DNA of 25,144 nt from contig JAKALV010000014.1 in the NCBI GenBank assembly GCA_021824055.1, forward strand, positions 1-25,144. The letters are read 5' to 3'. The notes below the pieces were generated by a model. That model saw nothing but the letters and a program-made list of their open reading frames with translations, was not told the DNA's origin and searched no databases. Position 1 is the first letter of the stretch. Every line of letters begins with the position of its first letter. The translations under genes were made by a program, and so were the position numbers. This document shows, piece by piece, positions 15,147 to 23,300 of this stretch. The stretch comes from Acidobacteriota bacterium (GTDB lineage Bacteria > Acidobacteriota > Vicinamibacteria > Vicinamibacterales > SCN-69-37).

Positions 15147-15736
15147 TCGCGCATCTGACCGGCACGCTCAGCGACAAGCAGCTGCAGCGGATCGTCATCG
15201 ACGTGGGCGGCGTCGGCTACGACGTCAACGTGCCGCTGTCGACGTTCTACGGGATCGGCGACATCGGCTCCCAGGTGTCGCTGCGCATCCACACGCACGT
15301 GACCGACGACGCGATCCGCCTGTTCGGGTTCGCGACGCCGTTGGAACAGCAGCTCTTCGAATGGCTGATTTCGATCAGCCGCATCGGTCCCAAGGTGGCG
15401 CTGTCGGTGCTGTCCGGCATCGAGCCGGCCGATCTGGTGAAAGCCATCCGCGCGTCCGATCTCGGGCGTCTCACCAGCATTCCGGGCGTCGGGCGCAAGA
15501 ACGCCGAGCGTCTCGTCATCGAGCTGAAGGATCGCGTCAACAAGCTGACGGCCGGAACGACGGAACTCGTGCCGTCCTCCGGCGACGACGTCCGTGACGA
15601 CTTGCTCTCGGCGCTGGCCAATCTCGGCTATCAGCGCGCCGCGGCCGAGCGGGCGGTGGAGCGGGCCTTCGCGAAGGTCACGACCCGCGAATTCGAACCG
15701 CTGCTGCGCGAAGTGCTGAAGGCCTTGGTACGATGA
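15143..15736 (+). CDS. ruvA: Holliday junction DNA-binding protein RuvA
   Basis: The 197-residue protein binds the four-way junction and loads the RuvB motor. It begins MIAHLTGTLSDKQLQRIVID with the OB-fold domain (VGGVGYDVNVPLST). The two helix-hairpin-helix motifs follow: ISRIGPKVALSVLSG and TSIPGVGRKNAERLVIELKD. After an acidic linker comes the C-terminal RuvB-contact domain (DDLLSALANLGYQRAAAERAVE). The GTG start overlaps the ruvC stop by the sequence GTGA, and ruvB starts seven bases after its stop. Length and domains are normal. Confidence 0.96.
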   Translation: MIAHLTGTLSDKQLQRIVIDVGGVGYDVNVPLSTFYGIGDIGSQVSLRIHTHVTDDAIRLFGFATPLEQQLFEWLISISRIGPKVALSVLSGIEPADLVKAIRASDLGRLTSIPGVGRKNAERLVIELKDRVNKLTAGTTELVPSSGDDVRDDLLSALANLGYQRAAAERAVERAFAKVTTREFEPLLREVLKALVR

Positions 15737-15743
15737 GCCGGTA

Positions 15744-16811
15744 ATGGCGCCCAAGCCTCCTTCCGCGCCGCCCCCCGGTGGCGAATCTGACGGCGAATTC
15801 GATCCGCGCATCGTCGAGGCCATGCCCGTTGATGACGACGTCCAGTACGAAGTCGGGCTGCGGCCGAGGACGCTCGACGACTACATCGGTCAGGATCGCG
15901 TGCGCGAGAACCTGCAGGTGTCCATCGCGGCCGCGCGTCAGCGCAACGAGGCGCTCGACCATGTCCTGCTGTACGGCCCGCCCGGACTGGGCAAGACCAC
16001 GCTCGCGTACGTGATCGGGAACGAGATGGGCGTGGCGGTGCGGGCCACGTCCGGCCCCGTGCTCGAGAAGCCGGGCGATCTGGCGGCGATTCTGACGAAT
16101 CTGGGCGAGCGTGAGATCCTCTTCATCGACGAGATCCACCGGATGAGCCCGGTGATCGAGGAGATCCTGTATCCGGCGATGGAGGACTTCGAGCTCGACA
16201 TCGTCATCGGCCAGGGCCCGAGCGCGCGCTCCGTGAAGGTGCCGGTGCAGCCGTTCACGCTGATCGGAGCGACGACCCGCGCGGGGCTGATCACGGCGCC
16301 GCTCCGCGGCCGCTTCGGCATCACGCATCGTCTCGACTTCTACACGGACGCGGATCTCTACGAAATCGTCACGCGGTCCGCGCGCATTCTGAGCGTGGCG
16401 ATTGATGACGATGCCGCGCGTGAGTTGGCCCAGCGGTCACGCGGCACGCCCCGCATCGCGAACCGGCTGCTGCGGCGCGTTCGCGATTTTGCGCAGGTGC
16501 GCGCCACGGGCCGCATCACGGGCGCGGTGGCGCACGACGCGTTGAAGCTGCTCGAGGTGGATCAGCACGGGTTCGACGAGGCGGACCGGCGCCTGCTGCG
16601 CACGATCATCGAGAAGTTCGGCGGCGGTCCGGTGGGCCTCGGCAGCCTGGCGGCCGCGATCGGCGAAGAGAAAGACGCCATTGAAGATATTTATGAACCG
16701 TATCTTATTCAGATCGGTTTCCTCGATCGCACGCCCCGCGGCCGGGTGGCCACGGCGCGTGCGTACGACTACTTCGGGCTGACGGCCCCGGGAAAGGATC
16801 GTTTGTGGTGA
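15744..16811 (+). CDS. ruvB: Holliday junction branch migration ATPase RuvB
   Basis: The 355-residue AAA+ motor drives branch migration with RuvA. The core starts at about residue 36 (VGLRPRTLDDYIGQDRVREN). It has Walker A GPPGLGKT (78-85), Walker B ILFIDEIHR, the sensor region LIGATTRAGLITAPLRGRFG with the arginine finger, and the C-terminal winged helix ending LDRTPRGRVATARAYDYFG. An N-terminal extension of about 30 residues is Pro- and acid-rich (MAPKPPSAPPPGGESDGEFD) and longer than in many homologues. The ATG at 15744 is seven bases after ruvA, so it belongs to the same operon. Confidence 0.97.
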   Translation: MAPKPPSAPPPGGESDGEFDPRIVEAMPVDDDVQYEVGLRPRTLDDYIGQDRVRENLQVSIAAARQRNEALDHVLLYGPPGLGKTTLAYVIGNEMGVAVRATSGPVLEKPGDLAAILTNLGEREILFIDEIHRMSPVIEEILYPAMEDFELDIVIGQGPSARSVKVPVQPFTLIGATTRAGLITAPLRGRFGITHRLDFYTDADLYEIVTRSARILSVAIDDDAARELAQRSRGTPRIANRLLRRVRDFAQVRATGRITGAVAHDALKLLEVDQHGFDEADRRLLRTIIEKFGGGPVGLGSLAAAIGEEKDAIEDIYEPYLIQIGFLDRTPRGRVATARAYDYFGLTAPGKDRLW

Positions 16812-16828
16812 TCGGTGAGGCAGGTCGC

Positions 16829-17821
16829 ATGATGCGTCCGGTGAAAGTCTCCGGACTTGGGACGTTCGTGCCGCCGCGCACGTTGACCAACGAGCAGCTC
16901 GAGCAGATGGTCGAGACGTCGAGCGACTGGATCATGCAGCGCACGGGCATCCGCGAGCGGCACATCGCGGACAAGGGCGTGGCCACGTCGGACATCGCGT
17001 ATCCGGCCGCGCTCGCGGCGATCGCCGAAGCCGGCATCACGCCCGCGCACCTGGGATTCATCGTGGTCGGCACGACCACGCCCGACACGATCTTTCCCAG
17101 CACCGCGTGCGTGCTGCAGGCCAGGCTCGGCGCCGCCAACGCGTGGGGATTCGATCTGGGCGCCGCCTGCTCGGGGTTCCTCTATTCGCTGTCGACCGCG
17201 TACACGATGGTGGCCACGGGCGCATGCGACCACGCGCTGGCCGTGGGCGCCGACGTGATGTCGAGCATCATCGACTACACCGACCGCACGACGTGCATTC
17301 TGTTCGGCGACGGCGCGGGCGCCGTCGTGCTGTCGGCCGCCGGACCGGCCGAGCCGGGGATCATTGATTTCTGGAACGAGATTGACGGCACGGGCGGTCC
17401 CTCGCTGTGCATGCCGGCCGGCGGCAGCCGAATGCCGGCATCGCACGAGACCGTGGATAAGCGTTTGCACTTCGTCAAGCAGGATGGGACCGCCGTGTTC
17501 AAGTTCGCGGTCCGCAAGACCGAGGAGATCTCGCGGCGGTTGCTCGAGCGCAACGGCTTGACCAGCCGCGACCTCGACTTGTTCGTGTCGCACCAGGCGA
17601 ACCGGCGGATCATCGAGGCCGCCACCGAGCGGCTCGAGCTGGAGCCGTCGCGGGTCATCATCAACCTGGAGCGGTTCGGGAACACCACCGCCGGCACAAT
17701 CCCGCTGGCCCTCAATGATGCGCGCGCCGAGGGCCGCCTCAAGAAAGGCAACCTTGTGCTGCTGACCTCGGTGGGCGCCGGATTCACCGTCGGTTCGGTC
17801 CTGCTGCGCTGGGGCTGCTAG
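16829..17821 (+). CDS. fabH: 3-oxoacyl-[acyl-carrier-protein] synthase III (KAS III)
   Basis: This 330-residue condensing enzyme starts fatty-acid synthesis by joining acetyl-CoA (or a branched primer) to malonyl-ACP in the cytosol. The catalytic triad is visible: Cys114 in GAACSGFLYSLS, His255 in VSHQANRRIIEA and Asn285 in RFGNTTAGTIPLAL. Other family marks are SSDWIMQRTGIRERH, TTTPDTIFPS and GDGAGAVVL. I chose the ATG at 16829, with a GAGG ribosome binding site eight bases upstream; upstream in-frame codons overlap the end of ruvB. It follows ruvB by 17 bases and may be read through from the ruv operon, although the functions are unrelated. No acyl-carrier-protein gene is nearby. Confidence 0.95.
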   Translation: MMRPVKVSGLGTFVPPRTLTNEQLEQMVETSSDWIMQRTGIRERHIADKGVATSDIAYPAALAAIAEAGITPAHLGFIVVGTTTPDTIFPSTACVLQARLGAANAWGFDLGAACSGFLYSLSTAYTMVATGACDHALAVGADVMSSIIDYTDRTTCILFGDGAGAVVLSAAGPAEPGIIDFWNEIDGTGGPSLCMPAGGSRMPASHETVDKRLHFVKQDGTAVFKFAVRKTEEISRRLLERNGLTSRDLDLFVSHQANRRIIEAATERLELEPSRVIINLERFGNTTAGTIPLALNDARAEGRLKKGNLVLLTSVGAGFTVGSVLLRWGC

Positions 17822-17849
17822 AGAGGATTCAGTTCGGTGTCGTGTCGTC

Positions 17850-17999
17850 CGCCGTTCAAGGTCCACCGTCCAGCGTCACTCGTCTGTCCTCGGGTCCTGT
17901 CGGTCCTGGGGTCCTCGGTTCACGTGCACATCGGACGACGGACCAGCCGGACCTGCGGACAGCAAGTGACCTTGGACGTTGAACCCTGCACCTTGAACG
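17850..17999. repeat. Degenerate short-word intergenic repeats
   Basis: Two runs of short words lie between fabH and the body of the debranching-enzyme gene. At 17883-17921 the word GGTCCT recurs with a spacing of about 8-9 bases. At 17969-17999 an imperfect repeat of ACCTTGaACGTTGAACC occurs. The composition and word structure differ from the coding regions on either side. The debranching-enzyme frame runs through them by chance or by extension, so its C-terminal 45 codons consist of repeat sequence. Confidence 0.6.
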
Positions 18000-19987
18000 G
18001 CGCTACAGCCATGTGAGATGCGCTCCTGCGGCCGCGCCAACTCGGCGATCAGCACGACCAGACTGCCGCCCGCCAGCGCGTACGGCGACGTTACAGGCCG
18101 CGCTACCGCCTCGGGCGCCGCGGAATCCAGCACGCACTGCCAGGTCGCATCTTCCGGCAGGACACACATCGCGGTTTGCCGGCCCGCATTGACGTAGATC
18201 AGCATCGGCGTTTCGCCGGCGGCACCCAGTCGCACGCCGAACGCGTCGAGCGCAGCCGACTGCCACTCGGCCGTGGTGAGCGGCACACCGAGCGTGCTGA
18301 GCCACGTCGCGTCGGCGTCCGAATAGAACCGGTCGCGTCGCAAGAACGCGTGCGCGCGGCGCAGGGCGAGCGCCCGGCGCGCGAACGCGCAGAGCGCCGC
18401 GTCGCCGGGCCAGGGAGTCCAGACGACTGGGCCGTCGTGGCAGTACGCGTTGTTGTTGCCGTGTTGGGTGCGGCCCACTTCATCGCCACCCGAGAGCATG
18501 GGAACGCCCAATGACAGGGCCAGCGACGCCAGTAGGCTGCGCTGCCGCACCGCACGTTCAGCAACGACCGCGGGATTGTCCGACACGCCCTCGACGCCGG
18601 CATTGCTGCTGAAGTTGTTCGACTCGCCGTCGGCGTTATGTTCGCCGTTGGCCTCGTTGTGCTTGCCGGCATAGCTGACGAGGTCGGCCAGCGTGAACCC
18701 GTCGTGCGACGTGACGAAGTTGATGCTGTGCTGGGGCGAACGTCCGGTCGCGCCGAACACGTCCTGGCTGCCGCTGAAACGCGTGGCGAAGTCCGGCGCC
18801 ATCCCGGCGTCGCCGCGCCAGAATCGCCGCACGGTGTCGCGATACCGGCCGTTCCACTCGGCGATGCCGTCGCCGAAGCCGCCCAGCCGGTACCCGTCGG
18901 GCGTGGCATCCCAGGGCTCGGCGATCAGCTTGACGCCCGCGAGTACCGGATCGCGCCGCACTTCGGAAAAGAATGAACCCACTCTGGCCGGATGCCGATC
19001 GAGGGCCGGGGCCAGGTCGAAACGGAAGCCGTCGACGTGCATGTCGGTGACCCAGTACCGCAGGCTGTCGAAGACGAGCGCGCGCACGATCGGGTCGTCG
19101 AGGTTGAGCGTGTTGCCGCAGCCGGTCCAGTCGTCATAGGCCGCCGGATCGTGCGGACGCCGGCGGTACGATCGCACGGGATCGAGGCCCCGCAGCGAGA
19201 GCGTCGGGCCGCCGGCCGGACCCTCGGCCGTGTGGTTGTAGACAACGTCCAGCAGAACCTCGATGCCCGCGCGGTGCAGCGCCCGCACCATCGTCTTGAA
19301 TTCGCGGACGGCGGCGGCTGGATCGGCAACCGCCGCGCGTGTCGCGAAGCGCGGATCCGGGGCGAAGAAGCTGAGGGTGTTGTAGCCCCAGTAGTTGGTC
19401 AGCCCGCGCGCGCGCAGGGCCGGCTCGTCGGCATGCGCGTGGACGGGCAGCAGTTCGACCGCCGTGACGCCGAGCCTGCGGAGGTGATCGAGCACCGGCG
19501 GCGACGTCAGGCCCAGAAATGTGCCCCTGTGCTCCGGCGGCACATCGGGATGTCGCGCTGTGAGGCCCTTCACGTGGGCCTCGTAGATCACCGTGTCCCG
19601 CCACGCCGTGCCGGGCGGGGCATCATCCTGCCAGTCGAAGTCGTCGATGACGACCGCGCCCAGCGGGTCGAGCGGCGCCGGCGGCCGGCCGATCGCGCGC
19701 GCGTACGGATCGAGCAGCAGCCGTTCCGGCGCAAACCGCGCGCGCATGTCGAGCGAGGCCGGGCCGACGGCGCGCAAGGCGTACAGTTGTCCGTTGGGCA
19801 GCACCAGGTCGCCGGAGGTCCAGCGATGACCGTCGCGAATCAGAGGGACGCGCCGCGCCTCGACGGCCGCCCGCGCATCGTCGAAGAGACAGAGGTCGAT
19901 GTGACTGGCGGTCGCCGACCACACGACGATGCTGCCGGGAGTGGTCATCGTGCGCGACGTCATGGCGAAAGCGTTGACCAGAATCAT
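17876..19987 (-). CDS. glgX: Glycogen debranching enzyme (GlgX-type isoamylase)
   Basis: This GH13 protein of about 703 residues cleaves alpha-1,6 branches of glycogen limit dextrins. A shortened N-terminal CBM48-type domain is followed by the barrel with the conserved regions VLLDVVYNHTAEG, DGFRFDLAPAL (nucleophile Asp), LIAEPWDA (acid/base Glu) and FVTSHDGFTLADLVSY. The GNNNAYCHDGPVVWTPW block is typical of GlgX/TreX. The start is uncertain: ATG at 19987, 19963 or 19948 are in frame and none has a clear ribosome binding site; I chose the longest with coding-like codon use. The natural end of the protein appears to be near LVVLIAELARPQERISH; the last ~45 residues come from intergenic repeat sequence. 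It is a single-gene unit, divergent from the next gene. Confidence 0.9.
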   Translation of the reverse strand: MILVNAFAMTSRTMTTPGSIVVWSATASHIDLCLFDDARAAVEARRVPLIRDGHRWTSGDLVLPNGQLYALRAVGPASLDMRARFAPERLLLDPYARAIGRPPAPLDPLGAVVIDDFDWQDDAPPGTAWRDTVIYEAHVKGLTARHPDVPPEHRGTFLGLTSPPVLDHLRRLGVTAVELLPVHAHADEPALRARGLTNYWGYNTLSFFAPDPRFATRAAVADPAAAVREFKTMVRALHRAGIEVLLDVVYNHTAEGPAGGPTLSLRGLDPVRSYRRRPHDPAAYDDWTGCGNTLNLDDPIVRALVFDSLRYWVTDMHVDGFRFDLAPALDRHPARVGSFFSEVRRDPVLAGVKLIAEPWDATPDGYRLGGFGDGIAEWNGRYRDTVRRFWRGDAGMAPDFATRFSGSQDVFGATGRSPQHSINFVTSHDGFTLADLVSYAGKHNEANGEHNADGESNNFSSNAGVEGVSDNPAVVAERAVRQRSLLASLALSLGVPMLSGGDEVGRTQHGNNNAYCHDGPVVWTPWPGDAALCAFARRALALRRAHAFLRRDRFYSDADATWLSTLGVPLTTAEWQSAALDAFGVRLGAAGETPMLIYVNAGRQTAMCVLPEDATWQCVLDSAAPEAVARPVTSPYALAGGSLVVLIAELARPQERISHGCSAVQGAGFNVQGHLLSAGPAGPSSDVHVNRGPQDRQDPRTDE

Positions 19988-20070
19988 CAGGCGAGATCTT
20001 ACGGCAGGCGTGCGAATCCTGCTCTCATGTTGACTCCACGGGTCCGTGCACGGACTATTGTCCCGACCGA

Positions 20071-20772
20071 ATGTCGATTCAACAGCCCTCACGTGAGCGA
20101 CGGCCGCAGGATGTTGAGCGGCGCGTTGGCTCCGACGTCATGGTCAGTGTGATTAATGCATTTGACGACTGGATTGTGCGCGCGTATTGTCGGGGACGTT
20201 TCACGATCATTCGCCAGCGTTTCCTGGAGGAGATCGGTCAGTACCTTCCCCCCTCGGGACGAGTCCTCGATCTTGGATGTGGCTTCGGATTGTTCTCGCT
20301 GTATTTCGCATCCTGTCATCGCGACCTGCGGATCACCGGGATTGACCTGAACCGGAATCGCATCGCCATGGCGCAGAAGGCTGCCGCCACACTCGGTCTC
20401 ACCAACGTAAGTTATGAGCACGGCAACGCCGAGGACTTCAGCGGTGAGCGTCGCTTCGACGCGATTTACATGCTGGACATTCTTCACCACCTGCCGCCGG
20501 CTGCGGTCATGACGCTCTTGACGCAACTCGCGCAGGCGCTCGAGCCGCATGGTCGCCTGATCATCAAAGAAGTGGACGCGGCGCCGGCCCTCAAGCGCTG
20601 GTTCACGCGTGCGCTGGATTGGGGAATGCATCCCCGGGGGGCCGTGCATTACTGGCTGGCGGCCACGCTTCAGCGGTTGCTCGAGGATTTGGGATTCACG
20701 GTGCATCGTCACGCCATGATCGATTTCCTGCCGTATCCCCACGTGCTCTACATCTGCGAACGGCGACCGTGA
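20071..20772 (+). CDS. Class I SAM-dependent methyltransferase
   Basis: The protein is 233 residues from the ATG at 20071; a second ATG at 20140 fits the domain start better (MVSVINAFDDWIVRAYCRGR) and gives 210 residues. Neither has a clear ribosome binding site. SAM motif I is VLDLGCGFGLFSLYFA, the acidic strand end is ITGIDLNRNR, and the sequence DAIYMLDILHHLPP is motif IV. After these comes a non-conserved C-terminal part ending HVLYICERRP. The adjacent membrane protein gene starts with a GTG overlapping its stop (GTGA), so both are one unit. This pairing hints at a role in a lipid-linked or surface glycan, but the substrate is unknown. GC content in the third codon position appears lower than in neighbouring genes. 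Confidence 0.82.
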   Translation: MSIQQPSRERRPQDVERRVGSDVMVSVINAFDDWIVRAYCRGRFTIIRQRFLEEIGQYLPPSGRVLDLGCGFGLFSLYFASCHRDLRITGIDLNRNRIAMAQKAAATLGLTNVSYEHGNAEDFSGERRFDAIYMLDILHHLPPAAVMTLLTQLAQALEPHGRLIIKEVDAAPALKRWFTRALDWGMHPRGAVHYWLAATLQRLLEDLGFTVHRHAMIDFLPYPHVLYICERRP

Positions 20773-22208
20773 AGCGCGCTTTCATTTGGCTTTGGCTCGC
20801 GGCGTTCCTGCTGGCTCTGGGGGTCTCACCCGGGTTTCAGTCATACGAAACTCCCGATTTCACCACGGTGAGAAGCATCGTCGTGAGCGGCCAGTTCGGT
20901 TTGGATCGCCGGTACAACGCCAACGTCTATCAGGCGCTCGACGGACGGTGGTATGAGGTGCACGACATCGGCGCTGTGCTGTTCGCCGTCCCAATCGGCA
21001 TCGTCGCCGAGCGCGTAGCTGCGGCGACCCACCAGCCGTATCCGCGCGTGTACGAGTTGCTGTTGTGCATGAGTGGCTGCGCGCTCTACGCCACGACGTT
21101 GATGCTCCTGCTGGCCCTTTTGGGTCGCATGGGCGTCCGCCCCGAGGACTCCGCGGCGCCGTTGTTCGTCCTGCTATCGACGAGTCAGTACTTCGTCCAC
21201 AGCGTGGCGCCGCCCGATCTCGCCATTGCGACGCCGTTCGTGGTCGCTGCGCTCTACGCGTGGCGCAGGGCGGAAGACGGAATGACCATCGCGTGGGGCT
21301 GGGCCGGACTGTGTGTGGGCGCGGCTCTGCTCATCAAAGTGTCGCTGGCGACGATCGCCGTCGCGCTGCTGTGCCGGATCGGTTACGTTGGGCTCCGCAG
21401 CGCTCGACCTCGTCACGCGGTCTTCGCCGCCTGCCTCTTCGGCGTTGGCCTGCTGCCGGGCCTGCTGGGCACGGGATGGTGGAACCACGTGCGCACGGGC
21501 AGTGTCTGGGTGGGAACCTATCCAGCGTGGATTCATGGCTTCCGTCCGACTTATTTGGGCTTTGGCTTGGCAGAGGCCGTCTTCAGCCCAAACAAGGGCG
21601 TGCTGGCCTACACACCCACGCTGCTCTTGCTGGCTTGGAGTTGCCGCCGGGAGGGGTTCCTGCGGCGACAGCCGGCATTCGCGTTTGTCGTGGGCGCCAG
21701 CTTCCTGATGACGCTGTTCAGGTTGTCGGGCACGATTGCCGCGAGCAGTTCCGGGGGGTGGGGCAATCGCTACTACATCCCATGGATGGCGCTGTTCATG
21801 ATTCCGATCGCTGCGGACTGGCGCCGCATCCATCCGCGCGCGATCGCGCTTGGTTTGGTCGCGCTCGGAGGAATACTCGGCGCCGCCGCATTGATCACCA
21901 ACTGGCACTTCCGCCAGACTCTTTGCGGGGCGGCGAGCTGGCAGTGGCATGGCACGAACGCGTGCGCTGTTCTGGCGGCTCCGTCAAATCTCGCGCGCGC
22001 GGCAGGCGCGAACATTCCCGACGTTGTGGCGCCCAACGTCTCGACCGCGGACCTGCTGATCTCGAACCGGCTGGCCTTCTGGTGGTACGCCATCCGAACC
22101 GCCGGTGTGCCTGACTGGATCTCCTGGACGATCGGCGGCACGCTCTTCGCTGGGATGGCCGCGTGCCTATTGGCCTTTCGAGCCGCGGTGACGCGAGAGG
22201 CGCGATGA
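20769..22208 (+). CDS. Multi-spanning membrane protein, glycosyltransferase (ArnT/PMT)-like
   Basis: The 479-residue protein has around ten hydrophobic segments, beginning with FIWLWLAAFLLALGVSPG. The first outside loop carries acidic residues (Glu27 and Asp30 in YETPDFTTVRSI), where GT39/ArnT/PMT glycosyltransferases hold their catalytic Asp. Other features are HDIGAVLFAVPIG, a long middle region and GWGNRYYIPWMALFMIP, which resembles the family segment for lipid-linked sugar use. Such enzymes take sugars from polyprenyl phosphate at the outer face of the inner membrane. The call rests on topology and loop residues, so exact activity is uncertain. The GTG start overlaps the preceding stop, and queA overlaps its own stop (ATGA). 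Confidence 0.7.
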   Translation: MKRAFIWLWLAAFLLALGVSPGFQSYETPDFTTVRSIVVSGQFGLDRRYNANVYQALDGRWYEVHDIGAVLFAVPIGIVAERVAAATHQPYPRVYELLLCMSGCALYATTLMLLLALLGRMGVRPEDSAAPLFVLLSTSQYFVHSVAPPDLAIATPFVVAALYAWRRAEDGMTIAWGWAGLCVGAALLIKVSLATIAVALLCRIGYVGLRSARPRHAVFAACLFGVGLLPGLLGTGWWNHVRTGSVWVGTYPAWIHGFRPTYLGFGLAEAVFSPNKGVLAYTPTLLLLAWSCRREGFLRRQPAFAFVVGASFLMTLFRLSGTIAASSSGGWGNRYYIPWMALFMIPIAADWRRIHPRAIALGLVALGGILGAAALITNWHFRQTLCGAASWQWHGTNACAVLAAPSNLARAAGANIPDVVAPNVSTADLLISNRLAFWWYAIRTAGVPDWISWTIGGTLFAGMAACLLAFRAAVTREAR

Positions 22209-23266
22209 CCATGCTCGTCGCCGATTTTGATTTTGCCCTGCCCGAGACACTGATCGCCCAGGAGGCGCGGCCGCGCGGCGCGTCGCGGCTGATGGTCGTG
22301 GATCGCGCGCGGGGCACGTGGACCGACGCGATGATCGCGGACCTGCCGGCGCTGCTGGCGCCTGGCGATCTCCTCGTGGTCAACGACACGCGCGTGTTCC
22401 CCGCGCGGCTGCTGGGCCGGCGCGATCCGAGCGGTGGCGCGGTCGAGTGTCTGCTGCTCGCGCGCCGGCCGGACGGCGACTGGGACGCGTTGATGTCGCC
22501 GGGCCAGAAGCTGCCGACGGGCGCTCGCGTCGTGTTCGGCGCGCCGGACCGCGCGCCCGGTGTCGAGCTTTGCGCCGAGATCCGCGCCCGCGGCGATCGC
22601 GGCCGCCGCGTGGTCGCCTTCACGGTTGAAGGCGCGGCGTCGGTGGACGCCGCGGTCGATCAGATCGGTCACGTGCCGCTGCCGCCGTACATCCGCCGGC
22701 CGGACACGGCGGCGGATCGCGCGCGCTACCAGACGGTGTACGCGCGCGCCCGAGGCTCCGTGGCGGCGCCGACGGCCGGCCTCCATTTCGACGAGGCCCT
22801 GCTGGCGGCGCTCGGACAGCGCGGCATCGCGCGCGCCGCCGTGACGCTGCACGTCGGTTACGGCACGTTCAAGCCGGTGAAGGCGGAACGCGTTGAGGAT
22901 CACGTCGTGGACGCCGAGCCGTACGACGTGTCCCGCGACACCGCCGCGGCGATCGCGGCGGCGCGCGCCCGCGGCGGACGCGTCGTGGCGGTGGGCACCA
23001 CCACCACGCGCGCGCTCGAACATGCGGCGGCGCACGGCGGCGGCGCGGTTCCAGCCGGCGGTGGCGTCGCGGACAATTACATTCATCCCGGCCACCGGTT
23101 CGCTGCTGTGGACGCGCTCGTGACCAACTTCCATTTGCCGAAGTCGTCGCTGCTTATGCTGGTGGCCGCATTCGCCGGTCGCGATCTGATCATGGCGGCC
23201 TATCGCGACGCCGTGGCGCGCGGCTACCACTTCTACAGCTACGGCGATGCGATGGTGATACTCTGA
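22205..23266 (+). CDS. queA: S-adenosylmethionine:tRNA ribosyltransferase-isomerase QueA
   Basis: This 353-residue cytosolic enzyme transfers and rearranges the ribosyl group of SAM onto preQ1 in the wobble position of tRNAs, making epoxyqueuosine. Family signatures are FDFALPETLIAQEARPRGASRLMVV, DLLVVNDTRVFPARLLGR, LPLPPYIRRP with YQTVYAR, GSVAAPTAGLHFDEALL, VTLHVGYGTFKPVK and the terminal LVTNFHLPKSSLLMLVAAFAG. The ATG at 22205 overlaps the membrane-protein stop (ATGA). A second ATG at 22211 is in better agreement with the family N-terminus and with the GAGAGG site at 22195-22200. No other queuosine genes (tgt, queC-G) are in the window. Confidence 0.96.
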   Translation: MTMLVADFDFALPETLIAQEARPRGASRLMVVDRARGTWTDAMIADLPALLAPGDLLVVNDTRVFPARLLGRRDPSGGAVECLLLARRPDGDWDALMSPGQKLPTGARVVFGAPDRAPGVELCAEIRARGDRGRRVVAFTVEGAASVDAAVDQIGHVPLPPYIRRPDTAADRARYQTVYARARGSVAAPTAGLHFDEALLAALGQRGIARAAVTLHVGYGTFKPVKAERVEDHVVDAEPYDVSRDTAAAIAAARARGGRVVAVGTTTTRALEHAAAHGGGAVPAGGGVADNYIHPGHRFAAVDALVTNFHLPKSSLLMLVAAFAGRDLIMAAYRDAVARGYHFYSYGDAMVIL

Positions 23267-23300
23267 CCCGGCTCATCGACTCTCAGTACCCGGAGTGCGC

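Noticed and set aside
20030..20061. TTGACT and TATTGT as a promoter for the methyltransferase at 20071
   Set aside because: The spacing is 20 bases, too long for a normal sigma70 promoter, and no better -10 box occurs at 16-18 bases.
18992..20152. 386-codon plus-strand frame opposite the debranching enzyme
   Set aside because: The debranching enzyme shows all GH13 regions on the other strand; this frame has none of its own.
21773..23230. 485-codon minus-strand frame opposite the membrane protein and queA
   Set aside because: It spans two well-supported genes and is Arg/Ala/His-rich without motifs.
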